Notes: generated from the letters alone by a model not told the origin. Shown: positions 11,435 through 22,759, numbered from the stretch's first letter. The stretch: DNA of 64,000 nt from Erinaceus europaeus (GCF_950295315.1 NC_080165.1:7380417-7444416), one strand, 5' to 3'. Made by a program: numbers and translations.

Positions 11435-13062
11435 CTGTACCACAGTCTAGTCTTCTGCAAGGACTCCAAGACGCTGACACTGGAATAATGAATAATGACT
11501 TAAGACTCAAATCTGATCTTAGGAAGTATGGGGTGGCTAATCCTGACATGTAGCCTTAAGCACTGTGTGTGCTGAATGAGTGCTCCATGAGTTTCTAGTC
11601 TCCTATTAGGTCATCTCAAGATAAATCAAAGGAGTGTTTAAATGGTTTGTATCAGCGGAACAGTTGGTTCGGAAGAACCAATGGAACAGAGACGTCTGCA
11701 TAGGGTAGTGTCGTTGATAAGGAGAAGGAAAGCCAGAACTCTCCTCTAACTAATATTCTTGTTTCAGGGCCTCTCCTAAGTAGCACTCCTAAAAGAAGCT
11801 TGGCAGATGTTTGGTTGCAATGTTTAGCAAGTTACATAATCCCTCCCTCATTCACATCAAGTATCAGATTGGCTGTGGCCACATGCTGTGGCATCCAGAA
11901 CTTTAGCTCCATTGGCACCATTGCAGATCTTTTCTGGCATGTAGAATATTTAGGCTGTGGGCTGTACAAGCCTGTGGGGAACAAGGCTGACATGCTGAGA
12001 TCTCATACCTTGACACTTCCCCACAAGACCTCTCAACAAATCTCTATTCCTAGAAAGTATTTTGAATCTTAGTAACATTGCCAAAAAGTGGGACTCATGG
12101 GAAAGGATTCCTTCCCTCAAATCATAGTTATCTAGGAGGTCACTTGTTAAAATCTCTCTGATTCCCTTTCTTTTCTGTTTACAAGAACACAACAAAGGCT
12201 TCTCTAAGGCACACCATTCAGAAATCACCATTTGCGGGTTTCACAAGGCAGCGTCTCATTCTTGCCTTGGTTTAGCCTAGCAACGTGTTTCTTCCCAAAG
12301 AACTTGCCCTTGAAGGAACTGGATATAGTTTTACTGAGTTTGCTCCACTGTTGTCTACAAGCTATTTTTATTAACATTACTTCTGACAGGAGTTCAAGAC
12401 TAGTGGAATCAAGTTATATTTGTGTAGTCATATGCCTGTGGTTAAACACAAAAGCAAAGATACTTCTAATTGCTTCATCTCTTCCCTTGTAGATACAATG
12501 CCTTCCCTTGTAAATCAACTGCTTGAATGTAATCCTGACTGAATCACTGACCACTAAGCAAATCAGCAGGAATCCTTGATTCCTCTTTGTTGGTTATGAA
12601 ACTAAGAGTGTAACAGTTGATGTATATTGATTTGCAATATAAGAGAGGAGAGAGAAGAGCTATTTGTTTTATTTAGTGAAAGGTAGGAGTTTAAAGCTTC
12701 ATTAAATTGAGCCCTTTTCAAGTTAAAAGAACTCCTTCCTGATGAGGTGCAGGTTTAGTTATTTGTCTTCAGATATGCCTGTGCGTGCGTCACACTCTAG
12801 TCAACAAATCTGGCAGAGATGATAACAGGAGGATTAGCACCGAGCTTGAGAGAAACAGCACAAATCCTACAAGACAGCATTCCAACTGTGCTGATAAACT
12901 GTCATTTTACACAGCAGGAGAGCAGCCTTCCTTCAGCATAGATAGGCTCACTCTGTTAAGCTTGGCATTAATTCACCACCAGGGAGCAGGACAAATGAAA
13001 AGGGATCTATAGTTGAATTGAGTTTTAAAGCCTTCTCAGAGAAGAATAATACCAGGTCCTGT
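11433..13062. other. No recognised gene; longest repeat-poor stretch in the first 20 kb
   Basis: About 1.6 kb without a confident repeat or exon. Overlapping frames of up to 93 codons occur on both strands (11800-12492) but show no domain. Single-copy host sequence is the likeliest content. Confidence 0.45.
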
Positions 13063-13078
13063 AGAAAGATGGATTTGA
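13063..13078. repeat. 5' target-site duplication of a twin-primed L1
   Basis: AGAAAGATGGATTTGA, matched with one mismatch (T/C) at 14615-14630. The pair brackets the L1 below. Confidence 0.85.
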
Positions 13079-14614
13079 GAGTAGCTCCCAAATATGGGAA
13101 AGGTGAATAGATATTGTTGCCTGTAAACCCTATTGATTTGATCTGATCTGGGCCCCATATTTAGCTTAAGAGCCTGTGTGACCTCTGCATCCCATAGATC
13201 TGAGCTCACATTCTGTGGTCATGACTAGGAACATTCCAAGCTGCCCCAATTTCAGGACCCATCTTCCTCAGGTGTAGCACAGAGTATGTTGTCAAGCCTC
13301 CTTTCGGAGTATGGAACATTCTCTACTGTTGTTGATTTACATTGAGGGCAAGGTCCTATGTGGGTCCACAAAGGGGTCTATTCTGTTTTTCCTAATAGAG
13401 ATGAGTGGTAATATTAGGGAGATGGATTTATTCAAGGTCTAGACCCATCTTGTCTGTTTGGGAATCTCAGGACTCCCCGACTAGGGCCCCAGCTGATGGG
13501 GTGGCCTGATAGTGACTAAAGAGTCATCATTAAAGAATACCAGTCTCTTGCCCTTATTCAGCTTTTGAAGTCTTTGCTTTGATAATGTTAGCTTTGGAGT
13601 TGCCTGGCTGGGCTAGCTTCACCGGTGGTAGAGAGACGACCAGGGACTCATGGCTGAGTGGGACGCAGTTCAATCTTTATTGCCGGGCTAGCTTCGCAGG
13701 AGAGAGACTGGGACTCTCAGAGTCGGAAGGCAATTCCAAGTGTGTTAAAACAAAAAAGTAGTTGTATATATACTCGCCAAGTAGGGTGGAAACAGGATGT
13801 GATGTAGAGAGGGTGGAGCGAAAAGAGACTGGTGGAAATCAGGGTGACCAGGAGAGGGGGCGGAGCAAAAAGACATCATGAACCAGTGGGGATTAAACCA
13901 ATGCCCTGCAGGCAGGGTGGTTCCTAGGTAACTGTTTATGTAAATAGACCGCAGGGATAAGCAGGGGAAGCTGGCTTACTGCCCAACAGGAGTAGGTGAG
14001 GGAAGTGTAATAGGAAGTTAAGTGAGGAGGGTATCTAAGTCTAAATAGACACTATTTCAATAGGAATTTTATACTGACTCACTACAGACTATTGTATAAT
14101 TTTGCTTTCAGGTATACATTTTGCCCTAATTTATGAATATAGGTGAGCATATGCTCTATCTCATAGGACCTGGTCCACTATTCTAGCATTTACGTTGATT
14201 AGTCTCAACTTGTTTGGCTTTATATATTAACTCTCTTTTCAACCACCAGGTTCCAGATGCTACCATGATTCCAATCACTTTCCTGGACAGACAGCCCCAC
14301 CAATGTGTACTGGAGCCCCACTTCCCCAGAGCCTGCCCCACTAGGAGAAGAGAGAGACAGTCTGGGAGTATGGGTCGACCTGTCAACGCCCATGTTCAGC
14401 AGGGAAGCAATTACAGAAGCCAGACCTTCCGCCTTCTGCATCCCATAATGATCCTGGGTCCATGCTCCCAGAGGGATAAAGAATAGGAAAGCTATCAAGG
14501 GAGGGTATGAGATGCGGAGTTATGATGGTGGGAATTGTTTGGAGTTTTACCTCTCTTACCCTAAGATTTTTGTCAATGTTTCTTTTTTATAAATAAAAAT
14601 GAAACATTAAAAAA
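13079..14614 (+). mobile_element. 5'-inverted (twin-primed) L1 insertion
   Basis: From 13079 to about 14085 the sequence is in the orientation of the antisense copy at 63485-64000. From about 14090 to 14614 it is sense L1 3' UTR ending in an AATAAAAATG...AAAAAAAG tail. A 16-bp target duplication flanks the whole. Opposite orientations of one element inside one duplication are the signature of twin priming. A solo LTR (13601-13988) was inserted later into the inverted half. Confidence 0.85.
13601..13988 (-). mobile_element. Solo LTR, betaretrovirus-like, nested in L1
   Basis: On the minus strand it begins TGTTGGGCAGTAAGCC at 13988 and ends ...CCAGGCA at 13601. That is the same start and the same CCAGGCA end as the ERV 3' LTR at 26387-26886. 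A GGAGT duplication flanks it (13596-13600 and 13989-13993). An AATAAA signal lies at 13676-13681 in antisense. No internal sequence remains, so it arose by LTR-LTR recombination. Confidence 0.85.
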
Positions 14615-14759
14615 AGAAAGATGGACTTGAAAGGAACACTCATGCTAAAGATAAACTCTAACATGTCCAGGCCAGACTGAGCTTCCAAACTCAACCAGGT
14701 ATCTGGATGTATGTGTATCCTGCCCCCTTTTCACCACCAATTTCAGCAAACACAACAAT

Positions 14760-14912
14760 TTTTTTTTTTTACTTTAGATTCTATTCTGCTTTCACCATTT
14801 TCTGTATAGTACTGCTTTGCAGCTCATGAAGCTTTCCCCTGCAAATGAGGACCAGGGGCTTGAATCCTCGTCCTTGTGCATGGTAAATGGGTCTACCCCT
14901 GCCCCACCCAAT
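14760..14912 (-). repeat. SINE type B fragment
   Basis: T-rich start, then CATGAAGCTTTCCCCTGCA, GAGGACCAGGGGCTTGAATC and CCTTGTGCATGG in antisense. Confidence 0.7.
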
Positions 14913-15229
14913 TTTCATCATTTTTCAATATAGCCCACTCTTCCACTCTTAACATTTTTTTTCTTGTTTGTCCACAACCTCACCTCCACCAACACACCCA
15001 TACATTAACATCAAGTAATATAATTTTTAAAAAAGAAAGAGAAATAGAATTTATGTTTTGTTGACTAGGTGGTACATCTCTGAATGAAAACAGAAAGGGT
15101 GAGAAAAATGCACACAGATTTCATAGATTGTTATCTGGTACTCATCCATGTCATGCTTTCAGGTAAGATGTCTACATTTTCTCTTGATTTCTAGACAGTG
15201 ATCTTCCCTTAATTAATAGGATTGCAAGT

Positions 15230-15330
15230 GGCTTCTGTCTGGTTTGTGTTTTATATGATGCCAGGGAATGAGCCCAAAGCCTAGGACATTTGTGATACCA
15301 CTGAGTCACCTTCCTGGTTCAATTGTTATC
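15230..15330 (-). repeat. tRNA-like SINE fragment
   Basis: GATGCCAGGGAATGAGCCC ... ATACCACTGAGTCACC reads in antisense as a degenerate box B and box A. Confidence 0.4.
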
Positions 15331-15349
15331 CTATAAAAATTCTATTTAT

Positions 15350-15530
15350 TCTAAGTGTGGAGGAGAGAAATAGGGTGGTAAAAAGAGTGTGAGGCAGAAG
15401 CCCTCCTTCATCATCCTGGGAGACCCCTTGGTGCTGTCTCTAATACCACCATGTGGTAACAGGGATCAAACCCAGGTCTGTCATAGGTTAAGGCATACTC
15501 TTTACCCACTGAGCTATACCTCAAACTACC
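15350..15530 (-). repeat. tRNA-derived SINE, low-copy type
   Basis: On the minus strand it reads GAGGTATAGCTCAGTGGG (box A) and later ACCTGGGTTTGATCCCTG (box B), about the spacing of a tRNA. No acceptor stem, so it is a SINE head and not a tRNA gene. Confidence 0.6.
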
Positions 15531-15549
15531 ATTCTTATTTATTTTTCTT

Positions 15550-15830
15550 TTTTTATATTTATTTTTTTTTATTTATTCCCTTTTGTTGCCCTTGTTGTTT
15601 TATTGTTGTAGTTCTTATTGTCATTGTTGTTGGATAGGACAGAGAGAAATGGAGGGGGGAGGGGGAAGACAGAGAGAGGGAGAGAAAGACAGACACCTGC
15701 AGACCTGTTTCACCACTTGTGAAGCGACACCCTTGCAGATGGGGAGCCAGGGCTTGAACCAGGATCCTTATGCGGGTCCTTGTGCTTAGCGCTACCTGCG
15801 CTTAACCCGCTGCGCTACAGCCCGACTCCC
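15550..15830 (-). repeat. SINE type A with perfect target duplication
   Basis: Full-length antisense copy. The 16-bp duplication CTTATTTATTTTTCTT at 15534-15549 and 15831-15846 fixes both ends. Perfect duplication suggests a recent insertion. Confidence 0.95.
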
Positions 15831-15848
15831 CTTATTTATTTTTCTTAT

Positions 15849-15921
15849 TCTCTCTCTCTCTTTCCCTCTCTCCTCTCCTCTCCTCTCCTCTCCTCTCCTC
15901 TCCTCTCCTCTCCTCTCCTCT

Positions 15922-15966
<45 letters not shown>
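15849..15966. repeat. (CTCTC)n / (CT)n pyrimidine tract
   Basis: About 118 bp of pure polypyrimidine, with a core of TCTCC/CTCTC pentamers flanked by CT dinucleotides. Open frames through it are artefacts. Confidence 0.95.
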
Positions 15967-15970
<4 letters not shown>

Positions 15971-16094
15971 TTAGGCTTATGCAGACACTTTTTTTTTATC
16001 TGCTCAGATTTGATTGCTTTTGTTTGTTTTCCTCCAGTGTTATTGCTGAGGTTCAGCACAGGCACTATGAATCCCCTGATTCCGGCAGCCATGT

Positions 16095-16307
16095 TTTTTT
16101 CTATTGTATTGGACAAGACAGAGAGAAATTGAGAGAGGAGAGGGAGATAGACAGGGAGAGAAAGACAGACACCTGCAGACCTGCTTCACCACTTGTGAAG
16201 CATCCCCCCTGCAGGTGGAAAGCCAGGGGTTCAAACTGGGATCCTTGCATAGATCTTTGTGCTTAGTACTATGTATACTTAGTCGTGTGTACCACTGCCC
16301 GACTCCC
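16095..16307 (-). repeat. SINE type A, tail-truncated
   Basis: ATTGGACAAGACAGAGAGAA, CACCTGCAGACCTGCTTCAC, box B antisense GGTTCAAACTGGGATCC and GCCCGACTCCC head. Confidence 0.85.
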
Positions 16308-16309
16308 AC

Positions 16310-16885
16310 TTTTCTCATTTTCAAACATTATTATTTGTTTATTATTATTCTCATAACTATTCTCACAGAGCTGAGATCTGAGATCAAGGGAGGAGTAAGA
16401 GTCATGAGTGCAGCATCTCACCTCAGGGATCTTGATGGACCCCTGGGTGACAGAAGGAAGGAATGTAAATCCAATAAAAATAGCTGTTTTGTTTTTTTCT
16501 GAACAGAAAAAGTTTTGAGATAGAAATAGGCACATTCAAAGTTACGGTTTTAAGGAGGAAAGAGCAGAGTTACATAAAATCTAAACCAATTTCAGAATGT
16601 AACTTCTCAAAATATGTGACTATTCTTGGTACTCTAACATTTTTATGGATGCTAATAAGCCTTGCCATAAAGAAGCTAACAGATTGGAAACCCTCTGGAC
16701 ATGACCACATAATGGAAGGGGGAAAACGCGTCCACATTAAGAAGTAAAAACTGGCAGGTAGGTGAGTTTGGACAGTGCACTGAAGCAGGTACTCCAGGGG
16801 CAAGTACTCAATCTGGCTGGAAGACATACACAGATGTCGGGGGGATGACTGTGGGAAGCATCCAGTTAATGTACCTGCACTAAGA
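16310..16885. other. No recognised gene
   Basis: Unassigned sequence. A 210-codon minus-strand frame (16570-17202) runs through it, but much of that frame is translated GATA repeat and it is rejected as a gene. Confidence 0.45.
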
Positions 16886-16886
16886 T

Positions 16887-17112
16887 GATAGATGATAGAT
16901 AGATAGATAGATAGATAGATAGGCAGATAGATAGATAGATAGATAAGTGCTATATGATGATAGATGATTGATAGATAAGTGATAGATGATAGAGAGATAG
17001 GTAGATAAATGCTATATGATGATAGATGATAGCTAGATAGATAAGTGATATTTGATGATAGATAATTGATACATAATAATAGATGATAGGTAGGTGATAG
17101 ACAGACAGACAG
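16887..17112. repeat. (GATA)n compound microsatellite
   Basis: GATA/GATG/GACA units over about 225 bp, interrupted by non-repeat words (AAGTGCTATATGATGATAG occurs in two variants), ending in a GACA run near 17099-17114. Confidence 0.95.
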
Positions 17113-17124
17113 ACAAAAGCAGTC

Positions 17125-17259
17125 ACTGAAGGAGGTGGGCAGACAACATACTAGGTCTGCAAAAGCTCTGAGGCCCCCACATTCAGTCTCCAGCACCACC
17201 ATCAGCCAGAGCTGAGCAATAGTCTCTGCGTCTTTCTCTTAGCATCTTTCCAATCAGAA

Positions 17260-17290
<31 letters not shown>

Positions 17291-17292
17291 AA
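17125..17292 (+). repeat. SINE type C with (AAAT)n tail
   Basis: CTCTGAGGCCCCCACATTCAG, CAGCACCACCATCAGCCAGA and GCTGAGCAATAGTCTC match the copies at 23140 and 62295. The tail is AAATAAATAAAT. Confidence 0.75.
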
Positions 17293-17299
17293 TCTTTTA

Positions 17300-17762
17300 A
17301 AACGTCATTGAACTTCTTGTAAACAGACCATGGGAAGACACACAAAGTTGTTATTTTCAAGAAGTACTTTCTTGGTACACAGATAATTTTGAGATAAGAA
17401 AAAAATAAAAATAAACCCAGAGGTAGGTGTTGAGTCTCTGGACTGGGGCATTATCAAAATGAACAGTTTATAGTTCTTTAACTTTGTGAAGGGAAAAGAC
17501 TGTGGCTCCCTTTCCCCTTCCTGCCCAGTACTTCCTGACTCCTCCTCACCCTTGATGCCACAGTTTTGACTAAGAAAGATGCCTTACTTCTCAGTAGCAT
17601 GGTTATCTATGGTTCACTGCATCCCCTTCATATGCATATTACTATTAAAACTTGAATATTTTCCTTTGCTGGCTTATATAATGATTGTATGTCCAGTTTA
17701 AGAAAAATCCAGATGAGTAGAGGGTTTCCCTCTACTGCTCCCACAGTCATAACAGAGGCTCA
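17300..17762. other. No recognised gene
   Basis: Unassigned sequence without a domain-bearing frame. Confidence 0.4.
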
Positions 17763-17772
17763 AAGTTGACAT

Positions 17773-17787
17773 ATATATGTATATATG

Positions 17788-17835
<48 letters not shown>

Positions 17836-18032
17836 CTTTATTTATTGGATAGAGACAGCCAGAATTTGAGAGGAAAGGGGGAGATAGAGAGGGAGAGAGA
17901 GAGAGACACCTGCAGCCCTGCTCACCACTCGTGAAGCTTTCCCCATATGGGTAGGGACTGGGGGCTCAAACCTGGGTCCTTTTTTTACTGTAAAGTGTGC
18001 ACTCAACCAGGTGCACTACCACCCAGCCCCTG
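17773..18032 (-). repeat. SINE type B with (TA)n-expanded tail
   Basis: The AAGTTGACAT duplication at 17763-17772 and 18033-18042 shows that the TA array (to 17831) lies inside the insertion. It therefore grew from the SINE's A/T-rich tail. The body has GGATAGAGACAGCCAGAA, the GGGGGCTCAAACCTGGGTCC box-B region and CAGGTGCACTACCACC head. Confidence 0.9.
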
Positions 18033-18042
18033 AAGTTGACAT

Positions 18043-18650
18043 TTAATGACTCCGGTTCTGTATGGAGAGCGGAATAATTCCTTTCGCAATATTCCACACC
18101 CATTTCAGATTTATACTGCTCCCTCACCTCACCTGTTTTTCTAAAATTGTCCTTGAAATCTATTTTATCTGTAGTCTGTTTACTCAGTAATGTGAACAAT
18201 GATAAGGAAAGTCTTTGTATTTCTCAAAATTCTTTCTACATCTTGTTCTTTTAAAAACTTCAATAAGCAAGCACTTCCTTTCCAACTTGTATACCAGCAC
18301 AAGCATGGGCTGTTGACTAAGTAGAAGACAAAGTTCTGTCAATAGACTACATGAAGAACTGAAGAGTCTGAGGTCATTTGCTCTACTTTCAGGCTAGGGA
18401 ATTAGTATGTTATCAGGAGCCTGACTCCTGAGTCAGAGACAAGATACTGTATGAATGTGCCACAGACTGCAGGAAGCTAGCCTATCTGCCTCTGTTTTGT
18501 TTGTCCTCGGTAAGTGCTATAGGGCAAGTGTGAATGCTTCATCAGGAAGGGTTGCACCACAGGAGAGGACCCCTGAGCTTATGAAGGTCAGATGCCAAAC
18601 CCTTTATAATGTGTAGTTTCTAGAGCAAGACATTGTCTTCACAATGGCAA
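18043..18650. other. No recognised gene
   Basis: About 600 bp of unassigned sequence. Confidence 0.4.
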
Positions 18651-18652
18651 GT

Positions 18653-19128
18653 GTCAGGCACTCCCCCTGCTCCATCCTCCATTGCTGACACTATGGTCTA
18701 TTTACATAATCATTGTTTTGCCTGAAAGATCCTCAGCAAGTTATCCCCTCAGGGTATTGCTAATTCCCTCCAGTTAATAGCATCACAACAGTTGCTAAGG
18801 ACACTTCCACCTTCCCAGCATGCCTTTTGCCTCTCTCCACCCCCTTTCCTAGTCATTCCATTTCCCACTTGCTACTTCCGGTTTTACCCCATAAAGCCCA
18901 CTTCTGTTCCTGGTTTTGCTCTCTCTTCTCTTCCTCTCTCTTTTTTCTACCGCATCCTGACATGGAGAAGGGCTGGTGTGCAGAGCGAGAGATGGCCATT
19001 GCAGTTTGGCGCCACGCGGCCTAACCTGCTGTGCTTACACCCGAATCTGGTGCTCCTGCATCAATAAAGAATTGTATTACCACACTGCCACGAGTTCCTG
19101 GATCATCTCTCACAACACTAGCTTGGCA
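18653..19128 (+). mobile_element. Solo-LTR-like segment
   Basis: Begins TGTCAGGCACTCC and can end AGCTTGGCA. It shares GGTCTATTTACATAATCAT with the other LTRs here, has CCATAAAGCCC as a possible TATA region and AATAAA at 19073-19078 followed by a GT/C-rich U5-like end. No flanking duplication was found. Confidence 0.6.
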
Positions 19129-19129
19129 G

Positions 19130-19970
19130 GTGAGAATTAAGTATGCTTGCCCTTTCTTCACTGTAGAGGGAGAAATCTCCATTTTCCATAGAGATATCCT
19201 TCAAGAGACAGTGTGGAGTAAAAGTTCAATGCCTTCACTTTCAGGGAGTTAAGACATCTCAGAGAACCACCTTCCAATAGACTGTCTTTTCCACTGCCTT
19301 CTTCCCATCACTGTGGGACATATTAAGTTTTCCTTGTGACCCAAACCTACTCTTTCACCTCAAGAATTATGCCATTGTGTCTCTCAGATCTGACTCTAAA
19401 TGTCATATGTGATGAGACTGTGTTATCCATTACCAGTCTATCACAGTGCTTGGCCCTTAGGGGAAGTCAGTAAATATCTATTGAAACATAAGTGTCATTT
19501 AGATAGCTCTTGAGATAAGAGGCTATATAGACGTTACCTGCTCTTATCAAAACTAGAGCTCTCAAATTAGTTTCTTGCACATACAGACATTATTATTACC
19601 GTTACCAATTATCATTATAAATCAATAAATTAGTGACAAACTTCTGCATCAGGTGACAAAATCCAAATATCTAGATGAAAATCAAGTTGAAACCAAAAGG
19701 GATTCATTGCATCATTAAATACTAAATAAAAAAGTATAATAACATCACTGTGAAAAGAAAAAAGTTAACTTAAATGTCGCTCTTTTAAAACTGTGTAAAC
19801 AAGCATATTTTAGGGAAAAAACATTTTTTAATATTTGCTCCATGGTGTCTCAAGTGTTTTTTTTTCTTTAACCGTAAACATTCTTTGATATATAAAACTC
19901 AGTAGTAATATATGTTTCCACCAACTATTCTGGAGACATTTTCTCTCCCATTTTGGATAGAGAAATGATT
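19130..19970. other. No recognised gene
   Basis: About 840 bp of unassigned, AT-rich sequence. Confidence 0.4.
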
Positions 19971-19972
19971 AC

Positions 19973-20245
19973 AGGAGGCCTGGTGATGGCACAGCTGGTT
20001 AAGTGAATGTAGTAGAAGGTGCAAGGACCAGTTCAAGGATCCCAGTTTGACACCCCGGTTCCCCACCTGCATGGGGGTCACTTCACAAGCAGTGAAACAT
20101 ATCTGCAAGTGAATATCTCCCCCTCTTTCTTCCCCTCCCCTGTCAATTTCACTCTGTCCTATCAAGAAAAAAAGAGAAAAAAATAGCTACAGGAACAGTG
20201 GATTCACAGTGAATTCACCAAGCCCTGGATTTTAACCTTGGAGGA
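19973..20245 (+). repeat. SINE type A, long-tail variant
   Basis: GCCTGGTGATGGCACAGCTG head, CCCACCTGCATGGGGGTCAC, CACTCTGTCCTATC. After an A-rich stretch comes AGGAACAGTGGATTCACAGTG...TAACCTTGGAGGA, the extra 3' module also seen at 42.0, 57.2, 60.1 and 61.5 kb. Confidence 0.75.
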
Positions 20246-20469
20246 GAGAGAGAGAGAGGGAGAGAGGACTAAAGATATTGTTTCCTTTGCTTTTTGACTT
20301 GGCTGTAAGATAGTCAGTAGAGATAAGGAGTTACAAGCTTTGCCTCTTGATGTCAATGTTTGAGGTTTCACAGGTAAGGGGCATGGATGCAGGCATCTCG
20401 TGGGGGGACACTGCTCCACACTGTAGCCTCAGGCTGACAGGCAATCAGATCCAGTGCTGTGTGGGTCTC

Positions 20470-20850
20470 CTAACATAGTAGGAAATGTTTCAGTGGTTGG
20501 GGGGGGTGGCACAGTGGGTGATGCTGGGAAATTGTGTAGATGCAGTCACAGCTGCCATGTTGTCCCCTCAGGGCATTATCAATTCCCCACGATAGTTGGA
20601 GTGCTTTGTTTACTCCTCCCCCTTCCCATCCCTGCGAGAGCTATTATCCTATCCTGGAGTGCTTTGTTTACTCTTCCCCCTTCCCATTATCCTATCCCCG
20701 AGTGCCTTGTTTCCTAACCAATCACATCCCAACTTTCTCCCATAAAAGCCCTTCTTCCACCCCTCACTCTCTTGCCCGCTTTTCACCTCAGTGAATGGAA
20801 GGGTGCCCCGCATTCCTGATACTATGGCTATTAGATTTTAAAAAATGTGG
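20470..20850 (+). mobile_element. LTR-like segment, possibly truncated
   Basis: CATGTTGTCCCCTCAGGGCATT resembles the 18.7 kb LTR. It contains an imperfect tandem repeat (GGAGTGCTTTGTTTACTCYTCCCCC at about 20599 and 20658) and a CCATAAAAGCCC promoter-like site near 20740. A second LTR begins at 20855, perhaps inserted at its end. Confidence 0.45.
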
Positions 20851-20854
20851 GAGA

Positions 20855-21298
20855 TGTTGGGCAGTATGCCAGATCCCCCCTGCTTAATGCTGTGGTCTAT
20901 TTACATAATCACTGTTTTACCTGAGAACTGCCCTGCCTGCAGGGCACTGGTTTAATCTCACTGGTTCTTACTCTCTTTTGGCTCCGCCCCCTCTCCTAGT
21001 CACACCCTGTTTTCCACCACTAGTTTTCACTCTCTTTTTGCTCCACCCTCTCTATGTCACATCCTGTTTTCCAACCTACTATTTCCTTCTTGGCGAGTAT
21101 AAATACAGATGTTCTTCTGATTAAACACAGATGGGATTGCCTTCCGGGTTTGAGAGTCCCAGAGTCTCTCTCCTGCAATGCTAGCCCAGCATGAGTTCCT
21201 GATCCCTCTCCCATGCAGCAGCCTAGGTTGGCTCCAGTTGAGTTCTCTCCAATCCAGAGAGCATTTGCTTGGGAAGAAGCACTCTCAAGCTATCCTGA

Positions 21299-21300
<2 letters not shown>
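20855..21300 (+). mobile_element. Solo LTR, betaretrovirus-like
   Basis: Starts TGTTGGGCAGTATGCC and ends near TATCCTGACA. The internal TATAAATA (21098-21105), ATTAAA (21120-21125) and the segment GGTTGGCTCCAGTTGAGTTC parallel the ERV LTRs at 26387 and 30939, read in the other orientation. A TC array follows directly. No duplication was found. Confidence 0.8.

Positions 21301-21337
<37 letters not shown>
21301..21337. repeat. (TC)n microsatellite
   Basis: Dinucleotide array abutting the LTR end, followed by GAATAAAGTCTTTT, probably a SINE tail remnant. Confidence 0.9.
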
Positions 21338-21338
<1 letters not shown>

Positions 21339-21339
21339 T

Positions 21340-21845
21340 CTGTCTTCATGAATAAAGTCTTTTAAAAAAATTTAAAAAGAAGGGTTTGACATCTGGATTT
21401 TCCCATGAAAACTCCATACTTGCATTTTTCCCCAGCCATTTATTCAAGGAAAATAAATGCAATCTATAGATAGATCCCTCAGGAGATGTGTTGTCCCTGT
21501 AACTGTTTGTGATAGAGAAGGGTACTTGATATCAGTTACTGACTGAACAGGAACATGGAGGGGTTCCACGTCTGCAGAGCAGGCAAATGGCAAAGAAGAC
21601 ACTTCACGATGCACAGAGCCCATGGCCAAAGTTCATGACTGCACTCATCATCCAAGCGGCCCCGATATCCATTTATCTTCCAGTAAATGGTCAACTGTCC
21701 TCTGAGCAACAGGAGTATTTCTGCTGTTTTCATTACTGACAGTACATTTAAGTCCTGGAGTCATTAAATGTTATTTCTGAAGGCATCATCTTCTGTGCAA
21801 AAACCTTCCACAATCTTTTGGAGAAAGTTTAATTAAAAAAAAAAA
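21340..21845. other. No recognised gene
   Basis: Unassigned sequence. Confidence 0.4.
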
Positions 21846-21849
21846 AGAT

Positions 21850-22112
21850 TTGTATGAGAGGGGGGAAATTGATTGTATGTCTCAAAGTTTTTAAAGCACA
21901 GACTGAGTCTTTTTAATACACAGGCTGAATGTTTGATATGTTGGCTCTCTCAAAAGCTTAGACCAGGGAGAACAAAAGCAACCGGTGGCACAGCTATATA
22001 CAAATAATGTCAAAGGACATAAGTTATGGTGATGTTGGGTATGATACAGCAAATCCTAACAAAGAGATTTTTCAAAGTTAACCCAATTACTAAATAATGT
22101 GATTATAACAAT
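21850..22112 (+). mobile_element. L1 3' UTR internal fragment
   Basis: TTGTATGTCTCAAAGTTTT, TGTTGGCTCTCTCAAAAGC and AAAGTTAACCCAATTACTAAAT are the reverse complement, with changes, of 43395-43615, which lies in the inverted half of the twin-primed L1 there. Confidence 0.75.
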
Positions 22113-22349
22113 TTTTTTTTAAAAAAAAGACTTGGCATAGTTGTATAAAGAACAGTCAAAACAATGCGCACCCAGGAACAAACACACTTCCCTCACTTAC
22201 AGGCAAATTCATCCTCAGCAGACATCCTTGAGAGGAGAAACTGCTGGCACCCAGGGGGAGAGAGCCTGAAAGAAGTTACTTGCTCGGCAGTCAGAGGAAT
22301 GTCAGTGCTGTTTCAGGTCGAGCTGAAATTTGCAGAGACCCAACTGGAG

Positions 22350-22510
22350 TGAAGCTTCTGGAAAGAATTTTCCTGCAGGGGGTCAAGCGGAGATCTTCAA
22401 CACCTGTGTGCATGACCTAGCTCTTGAGAAAGAAGTCGCATTGTGATCCCAGTTTAGACCAACTCGCACTGCGTTGAACGAAGCTGTGGCTTCTTTCATT
22501 GTCTTTCTGT
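22350..22510 (+). repeat. Possible tRNA-derived SINE (type D)
   Basis: Degenerate box motifs (GACCTAGCTCTTGAGA; GATCCCAGTTTAGACC) followed by CTTTCTGTGCCTCTCTGTCT and a purine array. Confidence 0.35.
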
Positions 22511-22529
22511 GCCTCTCTGTCTCTACCTA

Positions 22530-22755
22530 AAAAGAAAGAGAGAGTGAGTGAGAGAGAGAGAGAGATAGAGGAAGGGAGGGAGAGAGGAAGGGAGGATGGA
22601 AAAAGGGAAGGAGGAAGGAATAAGGAAGGAAGAAAGAAGGAAGGAAGGAAAGAAAGAAAGAAAAGGAAGGGAGGAAGGAAGAAGGAAGGAAGGAAAGAAA
22701 GAAGAAAGGAAGAAAGAAAGAAAGAAAGAAAGAGGAAAAAAGAAAGAGGAAGGGA
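22530..22755. repeat. (GGAA/GAAA)n purine tract
   Basis: About 225 bp of polypurine on the plus strand, GA at first and then GGAAG/GAAA units. The long frames on both strands are low-complexity artefacts. Confidence 0.95.
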
Positions 22756-22759
22756 GATG

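Noticed and set aside
15440..15520. tRNA gene on the minus strand (box A and box B at tRNA spacing)
   Set aside because: No paired acceptor stem and the sequence continues as a SINE body. The same is true of all other box A/B pairs here.
16570..17202. 210-codon minus-strand ORF rich in Tyr, Leu, Ser and Ile
   Set aside because: Much of it translates the GATA microsatellite. Periodic repeats stay open by composition, not selection.
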